Shown here in pieces: positions 37,414 through 45,771 of a DNA stretch of 64,000 bases. Position 1 is the stretch's first letter. Each line of letters begins with the position of its first letter. The DNA is taken from assembly GCF_900155865.1 (NCBI RefSeq), contig NZ_LT707006.1, forward strand, positions 3,574,577 to 3,638,576. The letters are read 5' to 3'. Made by a program: the position numbers and the translations under genes. The stretch comes from Bacteroides bouchesdurhonensis (GTDB lineage: Bacteria > Bacteroidota > Bacteroidia > Bacteroidales > Bacteroidaceae). The notes beneath the pieces are model-generated. The model saw nothing but the letters and a program-made list of their open reading frames with translations, searched no databases and was not told where the DNA came from.

Positions 37414-38910
37414 TTATTTTTTATCGATCATATCTTTCATTGGAACAATAGGACTATTTGTATCAAAGTCATATAATGAAAGAATTTTGAGGTTAAGTAA
37501 TTCTATTCTGTAATTAATCAATGATTGCGTATAAGCGATTTTTTGATTTGAAAGCTGAGTTTGGAATTGACTCATTTCCATACCGGTAATATCGCCCTCC
37601 CGATAACGAGTTTGATTCAAATCATATGTCAATTGAGCGTTCTTCACATTCTGCTCAGCAATCTTAATCTGTGTCCTTAGATTCTCAAGACTACGCCATA
37701 CTTGACGGATATTCAGTTCAATATCCACTTTCTCTTCATGAAATTCAAGCTCATTTATCTGCTGTGCTATTTGTTGCGCTTTGATTCTAGCTCTTTTTTC
37801 CCCCCAATCAAAGATAGGAACAGAAAAACTGACTGAGATACGTGGATTTTGTGTCGGATTATCAAACATCTTATTCAAATTCTTATTATCACCGGTCAAT
37901 CCGAAAGATAAAGACACATCTCCTTTAAATTCATTCATGGCCTTTGTCTTAATCATATCAAATTCCAGTTCCTTAGTTTTAATTTCACGCTGACGAAGTT
38001 CAAGACGTGACCCAAGTCCATGCGTAATAGCTTGCTCTAAATCCACTTGGATCGGTTTAATATCGACTTCAGCAAACACAAGGATATCTTCATCCAGATT
38101 CATTCCCAGTGTCTGTTTGAGCCTGTCTTTTGCATTCTCCAGATTAACCATTCTTTCGTCTACAGACGAACGTGCTGTGGCGAGATTCAATTCAGCTTGA
38201 TAGAGTTCATCTTTGGCAGCTAAGTCAGCTTCTACTTTATTTTTCTTTATTTCATAACTCTGCTGGACATTGACCAATTCTTCACGACTAATTTCCAGAT
38301 TACTTTGCGCCATATAAACAGCATAAAACTGATCAGTAATACTTTTCTCCGTATTCAGACGTTGCAAAGCATAACTGATATTGGCATTTTCATAATCATA
38401 CTCTATTTGCTTCAATTCCATTTTTCGTTTGTTGTAAGTGAAAATAGGTTGGGTTAATTGAAGACGAAGATTATTATTGAATACTTGGCTGTTTCTCTCA
38501 TCATCACCCGAGATTGAGTTATTTTTCTGCCACCCAAAGGTATTAATTAAAGAAACGGTACCGTCGGTCCATAAAATAGGTTGCTCCACCCGGAAGGTTC
38601 CACTTGTATTAAATGTTTCTCCGGTATACCAACTAGAATTAAAAGAGTCAAAGGATCTGTCCTTACTATAATCCATCGGATTCAAATCCAATGAAAACCG
38701 TGATTTTAAAGAAGCCTTCTGTGCCAACAAATTCTGTTTATATCTCTCCAAATTCATGTAAGAACTACGTAGAGAAGGACTATTCTCTTGCGCAATATCC
38801 ATTGCCTTATCAATCGTTAATGGTATTTGTCCTTGCGAAGACAAGGTAAGTCCCATAAAGGCTACGACTGTCAATAGCATCCTTTTTAATAGTTGTAAGT
38901 CACTTTGCAT
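37414..38910 (-). CDS. TolC-family outer-membrane channel protein
   Basis: A 498-residue outer-membrane efflux duct. It has a signal peptide (about 1-27, ending in SQG-Q) without a lipobox, then two OEP repeats with long coiled-coil helices (for example EISREELVNVQQSYEIKKNKVEADLAAKDEL) and FSVPIFDWGEKRARIKAQQ in the second repeat. It differs from the OprM-like lipoprotein at 16-17.5 kb by lacking the lipid anchor. Its position between the permease/M1-like gene and the adaptor marks it as the outer-membrane exit for this operon's transport machine. Confidence 0.9.
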   Translation of the reverse strand: MQSDLQLLKRMLLTVVAFMGLTLSSQGQIPLTIDKAMDIAQENSPSLRSSYMNLERYKQNLLAQKASLKSRFSLDLNPMDYSKDRSFDSFNSSWYTGETFNTSGTFRVEQPILWTDGTVSLINTFGWQKNNSISGDDERNSQVFNNNLRLQLTQPIFTYNKRKMELKQIEYDYENANISYALQRLNTEKSITDQFYAVYMAQSNLEISREELVNVQQSYEIKKNKVEADLAAKDELYQAELNLATARSSVDERMVNLENAKDRLKQTLGMNLDEDILVFAEVDIKPIQVDLEQAITHGLGSRLELRQREIKTKELEFDMIKTKAMNEFKGDVSLSFGLTGDNKNLNKMFDNPTQNPRISVSFSVPIFDWGEKRARIKAQQIAQQINELEFHEEKVDIELNIRQVWRSLENLRTQIKIAEQNVKNAQLTYDLNQTRYREGDITGMEMSQFQTQLSNQKIAYTQSLINYRIELLNLKILSLYDFDTNSPIVPMKDMIDKK

Positions 38911-38932
38911 ATAGTTTGCTGTTTTTTAATGA

Positions 38933-41900
38933 TTATCGTTTCACTATTTTAACCGCATCGGCTGTAACAGATCTCAATTTACATTCATCTGTCAGCACGA
39001 CACGAATCGTATCGGAATTAAAGAAGTAAGTCCCGACTTGCTCCCATCCTTCATTAGCTTTTCTCATGTTAATATAAGCATCTTCCACATCATCGTCGTA
39101 CATCACTTTAAAGTGATATTCCCCTCGTGCACGATTGTTCCATCGCAATTCATTATCTTTATATACATGGTAAAACAAATCATACTGGCCAGATTCCGGT
39201 ACAGGAACTTTCCATGTAGCAGTCTGACTACCATCCCCACTCTTAATCACATATGCTGATCGAATATATTTTCCATAATATCCTGCATTGGTAGTAGCCG
39301 TCCATTGCAAAGGCGGACGCCACGGAGGCACACCGGCATATTTAAAGGAAGTATCCTCCACTTCATCTAACCATTTTGGTAAAAGTCCTACAACCGCAGG
39401 AGTGGAAAGAACGAAAAGTGTAGAATCCTCATTATCCACAATGACTTCTCCCGGCAAATCAAATGAAGATTCCGGTAATACATAGATACTATCTTTAACT
39501 AATTTATTTTTTTCCTGTTTGAAATTACCAATAGACTGTTCAATTACATTTGGAAGATTTCCAGAGACCATCGTATTGATTTCAACATTACGGATTTGTT
39601 CTTCCCAAACCGACACAAACTCTTTGCTCGTATGAGCAGGCATCCTTACTTTCGTACTAGCTCTGGGATCGTCTAAAGCCTGGTTCCACCAATTATTTTG
39701 ACGAATCTCGATATGAATAATTCCGTCATAATCAGAGTTATTACTAATCATCATTCTTAATACAAATTTATCCTCTCCACCCCTATCCACAACTTTAGTC
39801 AATTCCGGAGTTCCAATAGAGTAAAAAGGAAGAGGGGTAGTTTCTTCCCATTCTTTCAAAGATGAACGAATATCCGTTTTGCTTATACTTCCCAATGTAT
39901 CAAGCATATTTTCAAATTTTATATTCAGAAAAGTATTACGTTTCAACAACGAATACAGTGAATCTCTGAAAGCCTCTACACCTATATTTATTTCAGGCAC
40001 GGCAAAAAGACGACTTGCCTCAAGACCAACAATATTATTTTGCAAATCGCGTAGCTCCACATCAGCTAACAGCTCTTTGAATGTATGCTTCTCCAACAAT
40101 AAAATGGCCTTTTCATTATTACTAATGCCATTAATCTCGCGTTCCCATCCTCTATTCTCCGATTTTTTTTGCAAATATAATTCGATCACGCGATTAGCCA
40201 CCGGCCACTCCGATGAGAATATATTATAACGAAAATTGTAAATCTGCGGAAAAAGGAAATAAGGATTTGCCTCAGCTGAAAAATTGGTTCGTCCTCTACT
40301 ACCTAATGAAAAGTTGTAATTGCCTTCTGTTCGCATAAAAGTCCAGGCAAAATTATTAAATGTACGCATCTGTGCCTCTACCACAGTAATTTCACGGTCT
40401 CCATGTTTTGACCAACGAATTTGATCTTTTACTTCCCTCTTAACATCCAAATTTAATAAGGATCCTTTTTCAGGAAATAATATCATTTCCGGTTGCACAG
40501 TTTCCTGCGCTTGCGACCACGCACGTTCATAACTGTCAAATTGTACTGGTACTTCTATAATAGAGAATCGTTTGAAAGGATATTCCAATTTATAATCTCG
40601 TTCTAACTGTTCTTTTACATTACGTATAAGCCAAGGAATAGTATCTTGGATGGAATCAAAAACTGCTGTGAAATAATCATGATCTTCTAAATGCCAAATG
40701 CTACATAAGATACTATCCGAATAGACACTTTTCTGCTGGTAGTTTCCTATAATCAATGAAATCGTTTGAGAAGGAAAGTCTCCCTTAAATGTATAAACTC
40801 CCTGTTCATCACTCTTTCCTTCACCCTGAGATAGAGGGACCAATCCTGGAAGTGGTTTAACTTTTAAATTATAATTGCTAAAATAAGTTTGTTGCCAATC
40901 GGGAGTTTTATCACTATAACTCGTTCCTGCACGAGGATACCAATATGTTTCAGGTGTCAGTAACAAATAATTATTTGTCTGAAAACAGTATTGCTTATCT
41001 ATATTAAACAAAAACCTCTTTCTAGGGGCCTGCAACATTTCTGGTGGAATATCCAAATAGCAAAACGATTTGTCTATTTGTCCGTCATATTCGAATGTCA
41101 CAGAAACTGTATCTCCTTTTGCTACATTGGTTCCGAAATCCACTAATACAATTTGCTTGTCACGTTTGAATTTAAGCGGGTGTTCTCCGGAATGAACCGA
41201 ATGAATGTTTAAACCGGGATTCAAACAAAACGTAAATACGTTTGAAGATTCCAAGGCAGTTCCTATCATTGTAACCTCCGAAGAGAAGTTATCTGGGTGT
41301 TGTTCTACCGAAAGATCGTATTGATATATAGCCATTTTTGGAGTAGCCACATACTGATTATTGATATTGGTATACACCGCCCGTATATCACTTTGATATA
41401 AAATGGAATGTATATGCCAATAACCCGATGTAAAACTTAACAAAATTACACCGAAAGCAAGAAACATCCATGAAATATTACTCCGGGAAGAGTTTGGCAA
41501 ACGGCGGAATAGACATATTGTAAAAAAGACAAATGCCAATCCGGCAAATAAATAGATAGCCCGATGATTCAAAATTACTCCCAAATTGGAAAATCCTACA
41601 ATAGTAGATTTCACCAAAGGAAGACTATAAGCCATATAATCAAAAAGGTAATAGAACTTATCTTCAATATAGAAAACAGTCAATCCGATATACCCTAATA
41701 ATATTACGAACGTTAGTGCCTGGTTTTTCAAAACCAACATTAGAAAAATAGACAATCCAATAATAAAAATAAGAGTAGGAACACTGATTAGCAGAAAATA
41801 AATGATGTAAGACATCCAATCCACCTCTCCTGATGTCAGATTAAATGCTGCCGTAATACCAATAACAATCAAGTTCAGGATCAGAAACACACGTAGGTTT

Positions 41901-42241
41901 CCCCAAATCTTACCAATAACATACTCAGCATTACTTAACGGACGGACATAAAAAACTTCCGATGTATCCAACTTTTTGTCCCTTTTCAAAAAATCAGAAG
42001 CCAAAAAGATAGCTATGACAGCCTGTCCTGTATTTAATAACAATAAGATTAAATATGGAATATTTGACGGAATAGACGTAGCAATCCATACCCTTCCCAT
42101 ATCTTCCGACACGAATAACCCGAAATTTAAAAAAGCAACGATACTTACAGCAAGCACTGTAAACACCCTAAAGAACCAACTTCTTATTAATAATTTGCTT
42201 TCATATTTTGCTACTGATTGTATATTAGAGATAAAAGTCAT
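38933..42241 (-). CDS. ABC permease fused to a peptidase-M1-like and golvesin-like periplasmic region
   Basis: A 1102-residue protein. The first 270 residues have about seven transmembrane helices and an ABC-2 permease arrangement, including SDFLKRDKKLDTSEVFYVRPLSNAEYVIGK near 82-110. The large periplasmic part (about 290-830) resembles the non-catalytic and gluzincin regions of M1 peptidases (ETYWYPRAG, TISLIIGNYQQ, YPFKRFSIIEVP), but I find no HExxH zinc motif, so it is probably not a peptidase. The C-terminal 130 residues (YAGVPPWRP onward) resemble a golvesin/xanthan-lyase accessory domain with strand pattern GSQTATWKVPVPESGQYDLFYHVY. It is 15 bases after the stand-alone ATPase and is that ATPase's obvious membrane partner. 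Confidence 0.8.
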   Translation of the reverse strand: MTFISNIQSVAKYESKLLIRSWFFRVFTVLAVSIVAFLNFGLFVSEDMGRVWIATSIPSNIPYLILLLLNTGQAVIAIFLASDFLKRDKKLDTSEVFYVRPLSNAEYVIGKIWGNLRVFLILNLIVIGITAAFNLTSGEVDWMSYIIYFLLISVPTLIFIIGLSIFLMLVLKNQALTFVILLGYIGLTVFYIEDKFYYLFDYMAYSLPLVKSTIVGFSNLGVILNHRAIYLFAGLAFVFFTICLFRRLPNSSRSNISWMFLAFGVILLSFTSGYWHIHSILYQSDIRAVYTNINNQYVATPKMAIYQYDLSVEQHPDNFSSEVTMIGTALESSNVFTFCLNPGLNIHSVHSGEHPLKFKRDKQIVLVDFGTNVAKGDTVSVTFEYDGQIDKSFCYLDIPPEMLQAPRKRFLFNIDKQYCFQTNNYLLLTPETYWYPRAGTSYSDKTPDWQQTYFSNYNLKVKPLPGLVPLSQGEGKSDEQGVYTFKGDFPSQTISLIIGNYQQKSVYSDSILCSIWHLEDHDYFTAVFDSIQDTIPWLIRNVKEQLERDYKLEYPFKRFSIIEVPVQFDSYERAWSQAQETVQPEMILFPEKGSLLNLDVKREVKDQIRWSKHGDREITVVEAQMRTFNNFAWTFMRTEGNYNFSLGSRGRTNFSAEANPYFLFPQIYNFRYNIFSSEWPVANRVIELYLQKKSENRGWEREINGISNNEKAILLLEKHTFKELLADVELRDLQNNIVGLEASRLFAVPEINIGVEAFRDSLYSLLKRNTFLNIKFENMLDTLGSISKTDIRSSLKEWEETTPLPFYSIGTPELTKVVDRGGEDKFVLRMMISNNSDYDGIIHIEIRQNNWWNQALDDPRASTKVRMPAHTSKEFVSVWEEQIRNVEINTMVSGNLPNVIEQSIGNFKQEKNKLVKDSIYVLPESSFDLPGEVIVDNEDSTLFVLSTPAVVGLLPKWLDEVEDTSFKYAGVPPWRPPLQWTATTNAGYYGKYIRSAYVIKSGDGSQTATWKVPVPESGQYDLFYHVYKDNELRWNNRARGEYHFKVMYDDDVEDAYINMRKANEGWEQVGTYFFNSDTIRVVLTDECKLRSVTADAVKIVKR

Positions 42242-42256
42242 AACAGCATATCATGT

Positions 42257-43150
42257 TTAGTCGTTTGTCCAAAGGTTTAATTTATTCTCCATATAATACA
42301 CATAAGCATGTTCCAAATTTGGAGGAAACGGCTCCACTTCATATCCTTCTACTTTATCAGCAACTACCTGTACCTCCCATCCCGTGCCCGATGGAATAGT
42401 AGAAATTACCGGATATTTTTTATCAATCTCATGCAACTGGTCCCCCTTAGCTTTAATCCTCCATACCTTACCCTCTGCTATCTTCAGCATTTCTTGCGGA
42501 GAACCATTAAAAGAAACTTGTCCACGATTCATCAACGCCATATTATTACAAGTACTTGAAATATCCCCTACAATATGGGTTGATAAGATAATAGTCACAT
42601 CATTCTCACTGACTTCAGAAAGAAGGTTACGGAAACGGATACGTTCTTCCGGGTCAAGTCCGGTCGTAGGCTCATCAACGATGATAACTTTAGGATGATG
42701 TATCAATGCTTGTGCAATTCCCAGGCGTCGTTTCATACCTCCCGATAGTTTATTGGCATATCGTTCGCGGACATCGAACAATCCTACATTCTCAAGCATT
42801 TCATCCACAGCCTGTTTTCTCTGTCTGCTATGGGTCATTCCGGACAGGCGTGCCGCATAATCCAGAAATTCATACGTCTTATATTTAGCAAAAAAACGAA
42901 AATCCTGAGGAAGATACCCTAAAATACCACGGATCTCTTTCCTGTCTTTCATTAAATCATATCCACAAATTTCAACTTGTCCGGAAGTAGGTTCCATGAG
43001 AGCTACAAGGATACGCATTAAAGTCGATTTGCCGGCACCGTTAGGTCCTAATAATCCGAACATCCCTGAAGGGATTTCCAAATTCACATCTTTCAATGCA
43101 TGGTTTCCGTTAGGATATATTTTATTGAGGTTTTTAATAGTAATACTCAT
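42257..43150 (-). CDS. ABC transporter ATP-binding protein
   Basis: A 297-residue cytosolic ATPase that would drive the adjacent ABC-2 permease. Walker A is GPNGAGKST near 36-44, the Q-loop lies in LPQDFRFF, the signature is KLSGGMKRR, Walker B is VIIVDEPTTGLD and the switch histidine is in STHIVGD. The C-terminal 80 residues form an extension (GKVWRIKAKGDQLHEI) like those of DrrA/CcmA-type exporters. The closest relative in this window is the ATPase at the end of the RND-ABC fusion, down to the same tail (GKVWQFSIDK). It is the first gene of the seven-gene operon and probably carries the promoter just upstream. Confidence 0.92.
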   Translation of the reverse strand: MSITIKNLNKIYPNGNHALKDVNLEIPSGMFGLLGPNGAGKSTLMRILVALMEPTSGQVEICGYDLMKDRKEIRGILGYLPQDFRFFAKYKTYEFLDYAARLSGMTHSRQRKQAVDEMLENVGLFDVRERYANKLSGGMKRRLGIAQALIHHPKVIIVDEPTTGLDPEERIRFRNLLSEVSENDVTIILSTHIVGDISSTCNNMALMNRGQVSFNGSPQEMLKIAEGKVWRIKAKGDQLHEIDKKYPVISTIPSGTGWEVQVVADKVEGYEVEPFPPNLEHAYVYYMENKLNLWTND

Positions 43151-43183
43151 GACGTGTTTTTTGTCCTATGTTGTAATGACCGC

Positions 43184-43191
43184 TAAAGATA
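43184..43191 (-). promoter_or_regulatory. Candidate -7 box (TATCTTTA, minus strand) for the seven-gene operon
   Basis: Reading leftward, TATCTTTA differs from TAnnTTTG by the last base and lies 33 bases before the ATPase start. A TTG-rich stretch occurs about 22 bases further upstream. The match is imperfect. Confidence 0.4.
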
Positions 43192-43385
43192 GACTTTATT
43201 TACATAATACAGGCAACAAACACGATGATTAACATACATTAATAATACAATAACCTTTCAAGTTCTTTGGTTTTGCACTCAATTTCATATTCACAAACAC
43301 TAATGTCCGAAATAGAATTCCGAAACGTTTTTGATTTTTTTTAATCTTTGTGCAAAGATTCGGTTTACCAATCACCCGTTCGTAA

Positions 43386-43661
43386 TTAGAAGGCGACGGA
43401 CACAACCACTGATAGAATGGCGAACAAATTGCCCACCAGCGAGATTTCCGAAAGATACAGCGACTGCCGGGCATTCCGGGCAAACTGCACGACCCGCATC
43501 CAGTCTGCAACAGTTTCAGTTGTCGACGAATATATTAATTGCTTATGCAGCCATTCGTCTCCGGACGCGCTCCCATTCAGATAGAACACCATGTTGTGTA
43601 AGTTCTGTATCACACTCCCATCAGCACCTTGCCGGTGTAACCATTCGTAAAACAACTGCAT
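43386..43661 (-). pseudogene. Unrecognised protein fragment with a hydrophobic C-terminus
   Basis: Ninety-one codons read as a plausible protein (QNLHNMVFYLNGSASGDEW, ARQSLYLSEISLVGNLFA) ending in a hydrophobic stretch and a stop. It begins abruptly in the debris next to the alcohol-dehydrogenase fragment, which uses another frame. I do not recognise it; it may be the C-terminal remnant of a larger protein brought in or left behind by a rearrangement. It could also be chance. Confidence 0.35.
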
Positions 43662-43662
43662 A

Positions 43663-43782
43663 ATAGCCGTTGTCGCGTGTGGACTTGCCGTTGGAAATGA
43701 CGATCAATGCCCGCTTGCCCGGCATGGGTTGCACATGAAGGTTGTTCAACTGTCCTGTCCCGAAAAGAATGCGGGTAGGAAT
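43663..43782 (-). pseudogene. Iron-containing alcohol dehydrogenase, N-terminal fragment
   Basis: The minus strand encodes IPTRILFGTGQLNNL, VQPMPGKRALIVIS and NGKSTRDNGY in one frame, the N-terminal NAD-binding start of an iron-dependent alcohol dehydrogenase. A TAG codon lies four codons upstream of the match and there is no ATG, so both the start and everything after about residue 45 are missing. It overlaps, antisense, the 5' edge of the AraC remnant, which suggests a deletion joined two divergent neighbours. Confidence 0.6.
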
Positions 43783-44411
43783 CGTGCCGCAACCGGCCTA
43801 CCACCGGATGACGCTGGGATTTTATGCGCTGTTTCTCAAGAAGATGAAGCAATACTCGTTTTTCTCCTACGCATCCAACGAGGCATTGCATCTTTCGACG
43901 GAGGAACGAATCATCCTCCAAGATTACATGGAGAAGATTGTCCGTGAGTTACAGCATCCCATCGACAAATTTTCCAAGTCGCTGATTGTTTCCAACATCG
44001 AGGTGCTGCTCAACTATTGCATGCGTTTCTACGAGAGGCAGTTCATCACGCGTGAGGACATGAATCACGATGCGTTGGCACGTTTCGAGCGGCTGTTGGA
44101 TGATTATCTCTATTCAGGGACGGCAACAAGGGAAGGAATCCCGACCGTAAAGTATTTTGCTGACAAGATTTGTCTTTCGCCCAATTATTTCGGAGATTTG
44201 GTGAAGCAGGAAACGGGGAAGACAGCACAAGAATATATACAACTTAAAATGATAGAGATAGCCAAAGATGCTATTCTTGACCCGAACCTGAATACAAAAC
44301 AAATTTCTGATATGTTAGGCTTTCAATATCCGCAGCATTTTCTGCGTTTCTTCAAGAAGCAAGTAGGATACACCTAAAGAGTATCGGGCACAAAATATTG
44401 GAATTTCGTAA
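43742..44411 (+). pseudogene. AraC-family regulator, N-terminally truncated and frameshifted
   Basis: The C-terminal DNA-binding part of an AraC regulator is readable from about LFLKKMKQYSFFSYASNEAL through two helix-turn-helix motifs (VKYFADKICLSPNYFGDLVKQ and TKQISDMLGFQYPQHFLRFF). The frame stops at 44375-44377 after VGYT. A two-base shift at 44373 restores the typical AraC ending PKEYRAQNIGIS with a TAA at 44409-44411, as if one AC unit of a short repeat were lost. The N-terminal sensing domain is absent and replaced by antisense alcohol-dehydrogenase sequence. The gene is very probably dead, though the DNA-binding domain might still be made. Confidence 0.75.
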
Positions 44412-44581
44412 TAAAAGTATCTCTAAAAACACAAAGGAGGCAGGGTAAACGCATTATATTTATGTATATTATAGTATAATATTATAAACTAATTACATAT
44501 ATTAGTTATTTCATTATTAGTCATATATTATTTTTATCATTCATTATTTATTTGTATATTTACATATAAATAAACCCTAAA

Positions 44582-44731
44582 ATGAATTTCATTAGCCTTT
44601 GTAAACAAATGGAAGATCCCCGTATTGACCGAAATAAAGAACACTCATTGGAGGTAATCGTTTATATAGCTTTATGCGCTGTTATTTGTGGCAGTGAAGG
44701 CTGGAATGAAACACACATCTGTTCCGCATAA
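44582..44731 (+). pseudogene. ISAs1-family transposase, N-terminal fragment
   Basis: The frame MNFISLCKQMEDPRIDRNKE followed by HSLEVIVYIALCAVICG and SEGWNE matches the start of ISAs1-family (H-repeat-associated) transposases. After residue 43 the similarity ends and a TAA follows six codons later. No further transposase sequence or terminal inverted repeats were found, so this is a short relic. Confidence 0.7.
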
Positions 44732-44877
44732 AATTCATAGAAATTCTTACTCTCCACAGAAAACTATCGTATAACGTCAGATTATTTCTCGGAATAGATT
44801 TAATCATATGGATATTCCTACGGATGAAGAAGGTATGAATCCAATCGTTAAAGCACCCACCCACAGCATAGATTATC

Positions 44878-44885
44878 TACTTTTG
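44878..44885 (+). promoter_or_regulatory. -7 promoter box (TACTTTTG) before the HU-like gene
   Basis: TACTTTTG fits TAnnTTTG. A transcript starting about six bases downstream would contain the whole tandem repeat array in its leader before the HU-like start at 45024. Confidence 0.45.
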
Positions 44886-44898
44886 TAACGAAAGCCGA

Positions 44899-44995
44899 TT
44901 CGTTCCACCTAGGTAGAACGAAAGGAATACCCAGGTAGAACGAAACGGACACCCAGGTGGAACGAAACGATAACCTAGGTAGAACGAACCAATAT
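44899..44995. repeat. Four 22-bp tandem repeats with palindromic CCYAGG core
   Basis: Units start at 44908, 44930, 44952 and 44974 and share CCYAGGTRGAACGAAM followed by six variable bases. The first unit with its left flank forms a 24-base palindrome (44899-44922) with one mismatch pair. The array sits between a promoter-like box and the HU-like gene, as an operator or nucleoid-protein binding array would. Confidence 0.85.
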
Positions 44996-45023
44996 TAACA
45001 ATCAAATCCCTTAATATTAGAAT

Positions 45024-45455
45024 ATGAGTGCTTTATATGATTTATTCGAGAATCCCCCTATTGAAAATGGAGAAAAACAATCGCTACACGCCCGCATTGT
45101 CTCCAAAGGAACCGTAGACAAAGAAGAGTTTCTGGACCGTGTACACAAATTCACCGGTATCAGCCGCAGTCTATTAACAGGTGCTATGGAAGCCTTTTCC
45201 AACGAAGCACGCGACTTACTAGCCGAAGGCTGGACAGTAGAGATGGGTAACTTCGGTTTTCTAACCACCTCATTGCAATGTCCTCCCGTCAATGACAAGA
45301 AAGAAGTCCGGTCCACTTCCGTCAAGATGAAAAACATTCATCTTCGTGCAAGTCACTCATTCAAGAAAGAAGTGAGCGATAAAATGAGACTGCAACGCGG
45401 AGAATCCCCTATCCGACCGAAAAAAAACAGCATCCCATGCAGACAATTCATCTAA
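45024..45455 (+). CDS. HU-related DNA-binding protein (Bacteroidota type), C-terminally shortened
   Basis: A 143-residue histone-like protein. It starts with MSALYDLFENPP, the conserved opening of the Bacteroidota HU-like family, then an IHF/HU fold from about residue 30 to 115 (DKEEFLDRVHKFTGISRSLL, GWTVEMGNFGFLTT). The usual C-terminal winged-helix-like tail is missing from this frame, but it appears just downstream in the same frame after two stop codons. The truncated protein could still bind DNA. The 22-bp repeat array upstream may be its binding site. Confidence 0.75.
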   Translation: MSALYDLFENPPIENGEKQSLHARIVSKGTVDKEEFLDRVHKFTGISRSLLTGAMEAFSNEARDLLAEGWTVEMGNFGFLTTSLQCPPVNDKKEVRSTSVKMKNIHLRASHSFKKEVSDKMRLQRGESPIRPKKNSIPCRQFI

Positions 45456-45467
45456 ATATAGTTTAGG

Positions 45468-45593
45468 ATGACACAAATTACGGCATACCGGCATATCAAA
45501 AGACTGATTGCAGAAAAGAAGCTCCAAAATTTAGGTACTACCCCCCCATTTACACACCGGTACCAAGTAATTACAGAGTGTCCGCAGCCATAA
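45468..45593 (+). pseudogene. Detached C-terminal tail of the HU-like protein
   Basis: In the same frame as the HU-like gene, after TAA at 45453 and TAG at 45459, lies TQITAYRHIKRLIAEKKLQNL, which resembles the C-terminal helix-turn-helix tail of longer family members. It ends at a TAA (45591-45593). The two in-frame stops separate it from its parent gene. Confidence 0.5.
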
Positions 45594-45602
45594 AATACAG
45601 AT

Positions 45603-45663
45603 GAAGGGATAACCCTTCACCCGCTCTCTACCTATATATAAAGGATACAGGAAGAAGGTGAAG
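45603..45663. repeat. REP-like hairpin element
   Basis: GAAGGG/CCCTTC (45603-45608 and 45613-45618) form a small hairpin, and CTTCACC (45615-45621) pairs with GGTGAAG (45657-45663). Alternative pairings share the central CCCTTC. The element fills most of the gap between the HU-like remnant and the next gene. Confidence 0.5.
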
Positions 45664-45771
45664 AGTTGAATGGCATTTTGAACATTTTGCTTTATTTATT
45701 CGTCAGAATCAAAGAAAGTCTCTATCTTTACACAAATTATTTTCTATTATTCACTACTAAATGTAAATATT

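Larger units (their letters stand above)
44412..45023. other. Gene-free stretch with IS remnant and tandem repeats
   Basis: Apart from the 50-codon transposase start at 44582, a promoter-like box at 44878 and the four 22-bp repeats at 44908-44995, I see no coding potential here. The first 170 bases are extremely AT-rich. Confidence 0.6.

Noticed and set aside
44908-44995. CRISPR array
   Set aside because: The repeats are contiguous 22-base units without unique spacers of CRISPR length and no cas genes are present.
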